Shown: one piece after another, positions 56,694 to 64,000 of the stretch | How positions within the stretch are numbered: position 1 is the first letter of the stretch | How the letters are laid out: each line of letters begins with the position of its first letter | Origin: Pseudoclavibacter sp. Marseille-Q3772 | Lineage (GTDB): Bacteria; Actinomycetota; Actinomycetes; Actinomycetales; Microbacteriaceae | DNA: 64,000 bases | NCBI RefSeq assembly: GCF_916618895.1 | Contig: NZ_OU745391.1 | Span: 186,001 to 250,000, forward strand | Reading direction: 5' to 3' | The notes under the pieces: model-generated | The model's input: the letters and a program-made list of their open reading frames with translations, nothing else | Database searches by the model: none | Told to the model about the DNA's origin: nothing | Program-made: the position numbers and the translations under genes

Positions 56694-57689
56694 ATGACCG
56701 CGTCACTCGCTCCGCTCACCGAAACCGAACTCAACCACGCTCGGACCACGATTGGCGCGATTGAACGCGCAGTGGCCTCCCGCGTCGTCGGGCAGGAACG
56801 GCTACGCGAATCGATGCTGGTGGGTCTGCTCACCGGCGGCCACATCCTGCTCGAATCGCTTCCCGGGTTGGCGAAGACCACCGCAGCCGAGGCGCTCGCT
56901 GGCGCCATCGACGGCTCCTTCAAACGCATCCAGTGCACACCAGACCTGCTGCCGAGCGATCTCATCGGCTCGCAGGTGTACGAGGCAAACTCGGGTGAGT
57001 TCACCACCAGGCTTGGGCCGGTGCACGCGAACTTTGTGCTGCTGGATGAGGTGAACCGCTCAAGTGCGAAAACGCAGTCGGCGATGCTTGAAGCGATGCA
57101 GGAGCGGCAGACATCAATTGGCGGTGAGCGGTATCCACTCCCGAAACCATTTCTCGTTATTGCGACGCAGAACCCGATCGAACAGGAGGGCACCTACGTG
57201 CTCTCGGAGGCGCAGCTTGACCGGTTCATGCTCAAGGACGTGCTGGACTATCCATCTCCGCGCGACGAGGCTGAGATTCTGCATCGGATCGACACAGGAG
57301 TGTTTGCCGAGACGATCGACTCGGTATGTGACACCGCAGGAATCCTCAAGCTGCAAGAGCTCACCAAGCGTGTGTACATCGATCCGGCAATCACCGAGTA
57401 CATTGTCTCGCTGACGTATGTGTCCCGTCACGCCGACAAGTACCTGTCGCCAGAGCTGGCCGGCGTGCTGCAGGTCGGGGCATCACCGCGTGCATCCATC
57501 AACCTGTCCACCGGGGCGCGAGCTGTTGCGCTCATTCAGGGTCGAAATCATGTGGTGCCTGAGGACGTGCGTCATCTCGCCCACCGGGTGCTCCGTCACC
57601 GACTGCTGCTCGGCTTCGAGGCCGGGGCAAAGAACATCCGACCAGAGACGCTCATCGATGCGATGATCGCGGCGGTGCGCACACCGTGA
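56694..57689 (+). CDS. MoxR-family AAA+ ATPase
   Basis: 331-residue MoxR ATPase, a chaperone-like AAA+ that acts with VWA proteins on metal-centre insertion or complex assembly. The Walker A reads ESLPGLAKTTAAEAL (about 57-71), Walker B VLLDEVNRSS (about 118-127), sensor 1 ATQNPIEQEGTY, and the C-terminal lid contains SPRASINLSTGARAVAL. It opens a unit MoxR-DUF58-small TM protein-VWA-VWA-TPR with overlaps throughout, comparable to M. tuberculosis moxR1-Rv1480-Rv1481 and to Bat operons. Confidence 0.93.
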   Translation: MTASLAPLTETELNHARTTIGAIERAVASRVVGQERLRESMLVGLLTGGHILLESLPGLAKTTAAEALAGAIDGSFKRIQCTPDLLPSDLIGSQVYEANSGEFTTRLGPVHANFVLLDEVNRSSAKTQSAMLEAMQERQTSIGGERYPLPKPFLVIATQNPIEQEGTYVLSEAQLDRFMLKDVLDYPSPRDEAEILHRIDTGVFAETIDSVCDTAGILKLQELTKRVYIDPAITEYIVSLTYVSRHADKYLSPELAGVLQVGASPRASINLSTGARAVALIQGRNHVVPEDVRHLAHRVLRHRLLLGFEAGAKNIRPETLIDAMIAAVRTP

Positions 57690-58594
57690 CCGAGGCGCTG
57701 CTGACGCGGGTTAAGGCTCGCATCCCGATCACCTCTCGACACCGATCGTCGAACCTGCTGCACGGTGTACATCACTCGTTTGTCAAGGGCCGCAGCTTTG
57801 ATTTTCATGATCTGCGCGAATACACCCCCGGTGACGAAGTTGCAGATATCGATTGGACTGCCTCTGCACGGACCGGATTGACCGTCGTTCGCGAACATCT
57901 TGCAGAGCGCCGGGTACGGATGTGTTTGGCGTTCCCTGCGGTGGATGCGATGTACGCGCTGGCTCCGTCAGGTGAGCGCAAATGGGAGATCGCGAGCATC
58001 GCTGCCGGGGCAATTGGGTTTCTTGCGCAGCGTGCAGGTGACGAGGTCGGTGCCATGATCGGGACGGGAGCAGACCTTGAGAGGACCCTGTACCGCACGA
58101 CCGAGACGCACCTGGAGAGCATCCTGCAATTGCATCGACAGCGTGTTCACGAGTCGGCGAAACCGGGTGAGAGCGCAGCGGCAAGCGACTCACTCACGGA
58201 TGCTCTTGCGACACTCCTTGCTACCAGCGCACATCGCGGCTGCATGACCGTGATCACCGATTCGGTGACGATCACCGAATCCGCCCGACAAAGCATTGCG
58301 GCGCTCGGTGCCCGGCAGGACCTCATCTGGCTAGAAATTGCCGATGCCTCACCGTTTGACCCGCCGGCAGCCGATGCCAGCGATGTGCACACCGGTTGGC
58401 GGCTCGAGACGCAATTACGTCGCAATCGGCGGTTACGGTCCCAGTTCTTGCAAGCTGAAGAGCACCGGCGGCAAGCGCTGCGCGAGGCAGTTGAGGCAAC
58501 CGGGGGAGTGTATACGGTTCTCGAACATACTCAGGATGCGCTTGAGCGAACGCTCGCGGTGCTAGAAACGAGGGCGCGTGGTCGTAGACAGTAG
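57686..58594 (+). CDS. DUF58 domain-containing protein
   Basis: 302 residues with the DUF58 core FHDLREYTPGDEVADIDW and SARTGLTVVREH (about 34-70), then a VWA-like fold in which the MIDAS residues are not preserved. No membrane helix is seen, unlike many DUF58 proteins. It always travels with MoxR; a role as substrate or adaptor is likely. The GTG start overlaps the moxR stop by 4 bases, and its end overlaps the next gene by 17 bases. Confidence 0.88.
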   Translation: MTEALLTRVKARIPITSRHRSSNLLHGVHHSFVKGRSFDFHDLREYTPGDEVADIDWTASARTGLTVVREHLAERRVRMCLAFPAVDAMYALAPSGERKWEIASIAAGAIGFLAQRAGDEVGAMIGTGADLERTLYRTTETHLESILQLHRQRVHESAKPGESAAASDSLTDALATLLATSAHRGCMTVITDSVTITESARQSIAALGARQDLIWLEIADASPFDPPAADASDVHTGWRLETQLRRNRRLRSQFLQAEEHRRQALREAVEATGGVYTVLEHTQDALERTLAVLETRARGRRQ

Positions 58595-59075
58595 CGTGCT
58601 CAACACCAACGAGCCGGTGCCAACCCTTCCCGGAGAAGTGATGGCACCGGTGGAGTATTCGCCCGCGTGGTTGATGCTCGGCATTGCCCTATTGGTCCTG
58701 GTTGCGTTGTTTTACCTCTTTGTCTGGTGGTTCACACGCACGAGATCGGTTAAGCCCCCTGCCCCCACCGAGAATGCCTACGATCCGGGCCGGTACCTCA
58801 TCCGTGTGGATACGGTCGAACAGCGCGTGCGGGCAGGAGAGCTCTCTGCCCGAGACGGTTATGGCGAGCTTTCCAAGATCATTCGCGAAGCCGTGAGTGA
58901 GAGTACTGGTATCCCTGCCGATCGCATGACGCTGCGTGATCTGCGAAATACACCGCTCGCCCACACGAGTGACGCTATCGAGTTCTTCTATCCGGGTGTG
59001 TTTGCGCCAGCTGCGGGGTATGACTATCCGCGTGCGCTGCACCTGGCCAAGGAGGTGCTGCACGGATGGAACTAA
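58578..59075 (+). CDS. Single-pass membrane protein of the MoxR/VWA operon
   Basis: 165 residues: a short outside segment, one membrane helix (about 31-55, LMLGIALLVLVALFYLFVWWF) and a cytoplasmic helical domain (about 70-165, RVDTVEQRVRAGELSARDGY). It resembles the DUF4381-type members of Bat operons in size and topology, but not clearly in sequence. It overlaps both neighbours (17 and 10 bases). An ATG 21 codons in is an alternative start. Probably an assembly partner of the two VWA proteins. Confidence 0.7.
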   Translation: MVVDSSVLNTNEPVPTLPGEVMAPVEYSPAWLMLGIALLVLVALFYLFVWWFTRTRSVKPPAPTENAYDPGRYLIRVDTVEQRVRAGELSARDGYGELSKIIREAVSESTGIPADRMTLRDLRNTPLAHTSDAIEFFYPGVFAPAAGYDYPRALHLAKEVLHGWN

Positions 59076-60070
59076 TGTTCTGGTGGTTGCCGCTGTTGGT
59101 GTTGGTAGCAGTAATCGGTGTGGTCCTGTGGGCCAGGAAGCAAGAATCATCACAGTCAGCGTCACCGCAAACGATTGCAAACACGCAGCGTTTGCGGCGG
59201 CTTCCTGCCTATCAGCGAGCGCTCCGGCGTGCAGTACGGATGCGCGTGCTTGCAGTGCTATGTCTTGTGATTGCGGGCGTGGGCGCGACACTGGCGGCGT
59301 CCAGGTGGGTATATACCGAAGTCAACCAGCCGCAATCGTTTAATCGTGACATCGTGCTGTGTTTGGACGTTTCTGGGTCCATGATTGAGTACGACGCGGA
59401 GGTGATCGATCGGTATCTGGAAATGCTTCCCGGATTCAACGGCGAGCGGATGTCACTGGTGGTTTGGAACTCGAGTGCAGTACCCATATTCCCACTGACG
59501 GACGACTATGCGTTCGTCGAGGAACAGCTCAAGCAGGCGCGAGATGCCATGCTCGATCGGGATGTTTACTCCTTCGCAGCCGGAACCCTCAACAAATCCG
59601 GTGCGTCCCTTGTCGGTGACGGCTTGACTTCATGTTTGTTGCAGTTCGACGCGGTCAAGGAACGAAAGGCGACTCCCACCGCAACAGATCAAGCAGAGAA
59701 TGTGCGATCGCAATCAGTGATTCTTGCCACGGACAATGTCGTCAACGGCTCGCCGACGGTGTCGTTTGAAGAGGCAGTGGATCTTGCCGCCGAGTACGAC
59801 ATCAAGGTCTACGGTCTAGACGCGAACACATTCGACGACGCCTTTCAGCAGGAGTATGAGGGCCTGATGGGGAGACACTCATTCGGCTACTTCCGCCTCA
59901 CCGATGACGAATCAGTAGACGCAATTGTCGACTCGATTACGAGCGAGCAGGCCAGTGTCTGGCGAGGTAGCCCGCAGGTCACGGTGGTCGACACACCAAC
60001 AATCTGGTTGCTCATTGCGCTTGGAGGAGTAGCGGGGCTGCTATTCGTGCAATGGAGGAACCGAACATGA
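59066..60070 (+). CDS. VWA-domain membrane protein (BatA-like), first copy
   Basis: 334 residues. Two membrane helices near the start (about 4-22 and 52-72) and one at the end (about 312-328) flank a von Willebrand A domain. The MIDAS motif DVSGS is intact (LCLDVSGSMIEYD), and STOP-type residues follow. It should bind divalent metal and a protein ligand outside or at the membrane. AAGGAGG lies 10 bases before the ATG. Coupled by ATGA to the second VWA gene. Confidence 0.86.
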   Translation: MELMFWWLPLLVLVAVIGVVLWARKQESSQSASPQTIANTQRLRRLPAYQRALRRAVRMRVLAVLCLVIAGVGATLAASRWVYTEVNQPQSFNRDIVLCLDVSGSMIEYDAEVIDRYLEMLPGFNGERMSLVVWNSSAVPIFPLTDDYAFVEEQLKQARDAMLDRDVYSFAAGTLNKSGASLVGDGLTSCLLQFDAVKERKATPTATDQAENVRSQSVILATDNVVNGSPTVSFEEAVDLAAEYDIKVYGLDANTFDDAFQQEYEGLMGRHSFGYFRLTDDESVDAIVDSITSEQASVWRGSPQVTVVDTPTIWLLIALGGVAGLLFVQWRNRT

Positions 60071-61074
60071 CATTCGCTCCGGTTCTGCCATGGATTTGGT
60101 ACTGGGTCACGCTCATCGGGCTGCTGGCCATAGTGATAGTGGGTGCTCTGGGCGCACCCAAATCGCGTCGTGCTCGATGGCTCGTCCGTTTGGTCGGCGT
60201 GGCGTGTTTGTGTATTGCCATGTCGCGTCCCGGCGTAGGGGACCGGGCGGCAACGCTTGCCAGCGACAAGCTTGACGTCATCTTCGTCGTGGATGTGTCT
60301 CCCTCGATCGCTGCCCTGGACTGGGGGAACGAGCAGGAGCGACTCGAAGGTGTTCGCGAAGACATTCGGGCGCTCGCCGAACAGCACGCTGGGGCAAGGG
60401 TTTCAGTGATCACGTTTAACTCCTCGGCAGCACAGGTGCAGCCGCTGATGCGGGATCGTTCGGCACTCGACCACACATTGGAGCGGTTGACCCCGGAGGA
60501 CTATTGGTACACGCAGGGATCATCCATCTATGCTGCAGCCGACACACTTCAGGACGTATTGCGCAAGAGTGCAGAGCACTACCCCGATCACGCGCGAGTG
60601 GTGTACTACCTAGGGGATGGCGAGCAGACGTCTCGGGACACCTATGGCTCATTTTCTGGTAGCGCCGAGCTGATCAGTGGCGGCGCAGTACTCGGCTACG
60701 GCACCACCGAGGGGGCTCGCATCCCGAAATACGACGATGGTGAACCCACCGGCCGGTTCATCGTCGATCTGTACGGTGAGGAAGGGGTATCGAAGGCTGA
60801 CCCTGCGGAATTGGAAGATATCGCCGGTCAGTTGAACGTCAACGTGCAGTTGCGATCAGCCGATGAACCTGTTCGAGCAGCAGAGGTCACCATTGATGAG
60901 ACCGAAATTGACGCCGAAGCAACGATCCGGGTTGCCTATCCGCTGTACTGGATCTTTGCTTGCGGGGTGTGCCTATGGCTTCTCACCGAGACTTGGTGGC
61001 TGACTCAGGGGATGCGTGACCTACGGAGAGAGCGTGCGGCCGCGGCGATACTAGGCGGGGTAGAACATGAGTAA
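60067..61074 (+). CDS. VWA-domain membrane protein (BatB-like), second copy
   Basis: 335 residues. Two N-terminal helices (about 8-30 and 35-52), a VWA domain with MIDAS DVSPS (VVDVSPSIAALDW), and a C-terminal helix (about 292-312) followed by a basic tail. The start at MTFAPVLPW was chosen because GGAGG lies 6 bases before it and the ATG overlaps the previous stop (ATGA); a start 5 codons upstream would cover that site. Two adjacent VWA proteins are typical of Bat-type operons. Confidence 0.86.
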   Translation: MTFAPVLPWIWYWVTLIGLLAIVIVGALGAPKSRRARWLVRLVGVACLCIAMSRPGVGDRAATLASDKLDVIFVVDVSPSIAALDWGNEQERLEGVREDIRALAEQHAGARVSVITFNSSAAQVQPLMRDRSALDHTLERLTPEDYWYTQGSSIYAAADTLQDVLRKSAEHYPDHARVVYYLGDGEQTSRDTYGSFSGSAELISGGAVLGYGTTEGARIPKYDDGEPTGRFIVDLYGEEGVSKADPAELEDIAGQLNVNVQLRSADEPVRAAEVTIDETEIDAEATIRVAYPLYWIFACGVCLWLLTETWWLTQGMRDLRRERAAAAILGGVEHE

Positions 61075-61855
61075 ACGCGCAGTGAAACCGCGGCCGCGAG
61101 GTGCCGCTGCCTACCGCATCCGACGCCGTCGACTGTTGTTATGGTCGCTGCCGGTGGTGATACTGGCGCTATTGGTATCAGCCAAGCTGGTGTCGCAACA
61201 CATCATCGCGAATACGGCGATCGGGCAGTATCACGATGATGAATTCGAGGCCTCGCTGAACCTTGGTGGCCTGAACCAGCAAGTGAACGTGGTGGAGCGC
61301 TGGAAAGCGCCCTATTTGGAGGGTACGAACTACCTCCGACTCGATGCACTCGATGAAGCACACGATGCCCTCGAAGAAGCGCTGGCCCTCGCTGCTCCAC
61401 ACGAACAGTGTCCGATCAGAGAGAACCTCGCCATAGTTCACGAGCGAGCCGGCGATCTGGCGCGCGAACGCGGCGAGGAAGAAACGGCCGTGGCTGAATA
61501 CAAGCAGGCGCTGACCTACCTCGAAGAACGCGACCCAAGCTGTGACGAGTCGAGTTCGGCACGGGCAATTGCCGACAGCATCCCGCGAATCAAGGCCAAA
61601 CTCGATCCCCCCGAGCAGCAGCAGGAGCCCGAACCGACGCCGCCGCCGGAGGAACAAACACCTTCGCCGAGCACACCGCAGCCGAGTACACCTGAACCCT
61701 CACCATCGCCGGATGAGAACGAACAGGACGGTCCCGACGAAGACCGTCTGGACGAGCTCGAAGACGATATGGAAAACAACCAGCGTGAGCGCGAAGACGA
61801 TCAGGAGTACTTCGGCGGAGGTGGCGGGGGTAGTAGTCCGGATAAACCTTGGTAG
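61067..61855 (+). CDS. Membrane-anchored TPR-like protein with acidic Pro-rich tail
   Basis: 262 residues. A basic start (KPRPRGAAAYRIRRRR) and one membrane helix (about 23-43) lead into a helical repeat region with TPR character (about 85-160, ALDEAHDALEEALALA and EEETAVAEYKQALTYLEE). Then comes a Pro/Glu/Ser-rich low-complexity stretch (about 185-220) and a very acidic end finishing in GGGGGSS. This matches the TPR member that closes many Bat operons. It overlaps the VWA gene by 8 bases. Likely a scaffold; exact function unknown. Confidence 0.75.
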   Translation: MSKRAVKPRPRGAAAYRIRRRRLLLWSLPVVILALLVSAKLVSQHIIANTAIGQYHDDEFEASLNLGGLNQQVNVVERWKAPYLEGTNYLRLDALDEAHDALEEALALAAPHEQCPIRENLAIVHERAGDLARERGEEETAVAEYKQALTYLEERDPSCDESSSARAIADSIPRIKAKLDPPEQQQEPEPTPPPEEQTPSPSTPQPSTPEPSPSPDENEQDGPDEDRLDELEDDMENNQREREDDQEYFGGGGGGSSPDKPW

Positions 61856-61905
61856 TCGTTATCCCGCAGATAGTTTTGGTGCGCTAAATGGGCGGCTTGC
61901 GGCGG

Positions 61906-61911
61906 TACCAT
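61906..61911 (+). promoter_or_regulatory. Putative -10 element for leaderless proS
   Basis: TACCAT, 7 bases before the GTG of proS, without a ribosome binding site. Confidence 0.45.
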
Positions 61912-61918
61912 AGCCAGT

Positions 61919-63688
61919 GTGATCCAACGACTGTCTTCCTATTTTCTTCGTACACTGCGCGAAAACCCAGCGGACGCTGAGGTAGCGAGCCATCGTCTGC
62001 TGGTTCGCGCCGGGTATATCCGCCGGCAGGCTCCGGGTGTGTTCGCCTGGCTGCCGATTGGTCTGCGCGTGAAGCGGCGGATCGAAGACATCATTCGCGA
62101 GGAGATGGCACGCGCGGGTGCGCAAGAGATGATTTTCCCAGCGTTGCTGCCGGCCGAGCTTTATGAACGAACTGGCCGCGTCGATGACTATGGCGATGGC
62201 ATGTTCCGCCTAGACGACCGCAAGGAAGTGCCGATGGTGCTAGCGCCGACGCATGAGGAGGCCTTCACCATGGCGGTGAAAGACCTGCTGTCGTCATACA
62301 AGGATCTACCGGTAACGATCTACCAGATTCAAGACAAATACCGCGACGAAGCTCGTCCACGAGCCGGAGTACTGCGCGGTCGAGAGTTCACGATGAAGGA
62401 TGCCTACTCGTTCGATTGGAACGAGGAGGGTTTGGATGCAAGCTACCAGCGACAGCGGGATGCATACGAACGAATCTTCAAACGTTTGGGTCTCGAGTAC
62501 GCGATTGTGGCCGCTGACTCTGGTGCAATGGGCGGGTCTAAGTCGGAGGAGTTCTTGCACCCCACTGAGGTCGGCGAGGACACCTTCGTACGATCGGCGG
62601 ATGGTGCGTATGCGGCCAATGTCGAAGCGTTCGTTTCGTTTACGCCCGAGCCGGTAGACGCATCCGCTGTGCCCGCGCCCTCGGTGATTGAGACTCCCGG
62701 AACCACCACGATCGAGGCGCTCGTCGAGCAGACCGGTATCCCCGCCGAACAGACGCTGAAACATGTGGTGTTGACCTTGGTCGATCACGAGGGTAAGCGC
62801 GAGGTCATTGTCGTCGGTCTCGAAGGTGATCGAGCGGTCGATATGAAACGGCTTGAAGTTGCATTCCAACCGAGGAGCGTTGAAGCAGCTACTGCCGCTG
62901 ACCTTGCCGCGCATCCCGAACTTATTGCCGGGTTTATTGGCCCTTGGCGGGACGGTGAGCAGGTCCTGGGCGCCGACTCGCCGACACACATCCCGTACTA
63001 CCTCGATAGCCGAATCGGTGAGGGAACCGTTTGGGTCACTGGCGCGAACACCTCGGACGCACACGTTCGAGACCTGGTCTACCCGAGAGACTTCACGGTT
63101 GATGGGCGGGTAGAAGCCGCCGAGGTGCGAGACGGTGACCTGGCTGCGAACGGTCAACCAGTAACGACTGAGCGTGGCACCGAAATCGGTCACGTTTTTC
63201 AATTGGGCACGAAGTATGCCGAAGCCTTGGGATGCAAGGTCCTCGACCCCAATGGCAAGCAGGTTACGGTCACGATGGGTTCGTATGGCATTGGCGTAAC
63301 TCGAAACCTGGCGTTGATCGCTGAGCAGAACCATGATGATCGCGGCCTCATCTGGCCCGAAGAAATCGCGCCGTTCGATGTGCACGTCATCGCTACCGGT
63401 AAGGGTGAGGTCCCGTTCGAGGTTGCTGAACGATTGGCAACCCAGGCCGAGGCTCAGGGACTTGAGGTGCTACTCGATGACCGGGCCAAGGAGTCGCCGG
63501 GCGTTAAGTTTGGTGACGCTGAACTAATCGGTATTCCGTGGATCCTGATCTCCGGAAGAACGGCAGCGGACGGCACCGTGGAACTGTGGAACCGCCGCAC
63601 GAACGAACGTACGAGCGTCGCCGTTGATGAGGCTGTGGCGCGACTTTGCGAGGCCCGTGCGCTAGCCTTGAGTGCTACGGCAAAATAG
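61919..63688 (+). CDS. proS: Prolyl-tRNA synthetase, bacterial type
   Basis: Class II synthetase charging tRNA-Pro, 589 residues. It begins with [21 protein letters not shown], then motif 1 ([19 protein letters not shown]), motif 2 ([21 protein letters not shown]) and motif 3 ([12 protein letters not shown]). Between motifs 2 and 3 lies the INS editing domain (about 235-400), which removes mischarged Ala. The C-terminal anticodon-binding domain starts near 475 ([13 protein letters not shown]). In actinobacteria it precedes rimP/nusA; here nusA follows after 51 bases without rimP. Confidence 0.97.
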   Translation: MIQRLSSYFLRTLRENPADAEVASHRLLVRAGYIRRQAPGVFAWLPIGLRVKRRIEDIIREEMARAGAQEMIFPALLPAELYERTGRVDDYGDGMFRLDDRKEVPMVLAPTHEEAFTMAVKDLLSSYKDLPVTIYQIQDKYRDEARPRAGVLRGREFTMKDAYSFDWNEEGLDASYQRQRDAYERIFKRLGLEYAIVAADSGAMGGSKSEEFLHPTEVGEDTFVRSADGAYAANVEAFVSFTPEPVDASAVPAPSVIETPGTTTIEALVEQTGIPAEQTLKHVVLTLVDHEGKREVIVVGLEGDRAVDMKRLEVAFQPRSVEAATAADLAAHPELIAGFIGPWRDGEQVLGADSPTHIPYYLDSRIGEGTVWVTGANTSDAHVRDLVYPRDFTVDGRVEAAEVRDGDLAANGQPVTTERGTEIGHVFQLGTKYAEALGCKVLDPNGKQVTVTMGSYGIGVTRNLALIAEQNHDDRGLIWPEEIAPFDVHVIATGKGEVPFEVAERLATQAEAQGLEVLLDDRAKESPGVKFGDAELIGIPWILISGRTAADGTVELWNRRTNERTSVAVDEAVARLCEARALALSATAK

Positions 63689-63739
63689 TTTGCTGTCGCA
63701 TGCAGATGCGACCCGATAGCTGAATACCGAGGAGTGCCA

Positions 63740-64000
63740 ATGAAGATTGACCTTGCTGTACTGCATATGCTCGAGCGCGAACGGGAGATTCCGTTTGAGG
63801 AGCTGGCCGGCATCCTCGAACAGGCGATTCTGACCGCGTACATCAAGCACACGACACAGGAGGCCGGGCATACCCCGCCGCCTGCTGGATCGCGAGTCAA
63901 CCTCGACCGCAAGACCGGTGAAGTCACCATCCTCGTTCCAGAACTCGACGAGTCAGGCGAGGTTATTGGCGAAGCGCAGCTGCCTGCGGCTGACTTCGGA
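63740..64000 (+). CDS. nusA: Transcription elongation/termination factor NusA, N-terminal part
   Basis: First 87 codons, cut by the window edge. MKIDLAVLHMLERERE and IPFEELAGILEQAILTAY are the NusA N-terminal RNA-polymerase-binding domain, followed by the first beta strands (VNLDRKTGEVTILVPEL). GAGG lies about 8 bases before the ATG. The S1 and KH domains would lie beyond 64000. It works in pausing, antitermination and termination together with Rho. Confidence 0.93.
   Translation, partial: MKIDLAVLHMLEREREIPFEELAGILEQAILTAYIKHTTQEAGHTPPPAGSRVNLDRKTGEVTILVPELDESGEVIGEAQLPAADFG

Noticed and set aside
58147..58425. Antisense frame inside the DUF58 gene
   Set aside because: Shadow of the DUF58 coding strand, without start signal or motif.

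Overview
The window is a densely coded, moderately high-GC chromosomal stretch from an actinobacterium. It most likely belongs to Micrococcales, close to Microbacteriaceae. Support for this comes from the fused 2-oxoglutarate dehydrogenase E1/E2 (Kgd type), an asparagine/arginine-rich insert in Rho, frequent GTG starts, many -10 hexamers placed almost directly before start codons (probable leaderless mRNAs), and gene order. The block argS-lysA-hom-thrB-rho-prfA-prmC-tsaC-wecA-atpI-atpBEFHAGDC follows the order known from Mycobacterium tuberculosis Rv1292-Rv1311. No insertion sequence, prophage, CRISPR array or rRNA operon is visible, and no gap without a gene exceeds 300 bases.

Layout. 1-4.4 kb: the end of an MFS drug exporter, then hisN, rsgA and aroA on the minus strand. 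4.5-8.2 kb: kgd. 8.4-14.3 kb: two CNNM/CorC-like membrane proteins, nnrD, and two tandem paralogous GT-C-like membrane proteins. 14.3-17 kb: metX and metY (methionine by direct sulfhydrylation). 17.1-20 kb: a cyanophycinase-fold protein lacking its nucleophile, ung and an amidase. 20-23.4 kb: a small HExxH-like protein, a PspA homologue and a TPM-domain membrane protein. 23.6-24.1 kb: a mini-DivIVA, a strong hairpin and tRNA-Arg(CCG), with argS divergent from the tRNA. 24.1-33.5 kb: argS, an LmeA-like lipoprotein-type gene, lysA-hom-thrB, rho-prfA. 33.5-35.1 kb: cysK-cysE on the opposite strand. 35.2-38.2 kb: prmC, tsaC, wecA. 38.2-45.8 kb: the complete F-type ATP synthase operon. 45.8-51.7 kb: yaaA, a Q/G-rich membrane protein, a DUF4192 protein and an orphan EccC/FtsK-like ATPase. 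51.7-56.6 kb: asparaginase, dxr, the site-2 protease Rip and ispG. 56.7-61.9 kb: a MoxR-DUF58-VWA-VWA-TPR operon. 61.9-64 kb: proS and the start of nusA.

Most of the window is core metabolism and information processing. The aspartate-family and sulfur genes fit together: hom makes homoserine; thrB commits it to threonine, and metX/metY to methionine; cysE/cysK supply cysteine; lysA ends the lysine/diaminopimelate branch. Envelope and stress functions form a second theme (wecA, dxr/ispG, Rip, PspA/TPM, MoxR/VWA, GT-C proteins). The least explained parts are the S51 pseudoenzyme, the tandem GT-C paralogues, the DUF4192/EccC pair, and several regulatory-looking hairpins: one inside the first codons of yaaA, and one overlapping a promoter at 47.5 kb.
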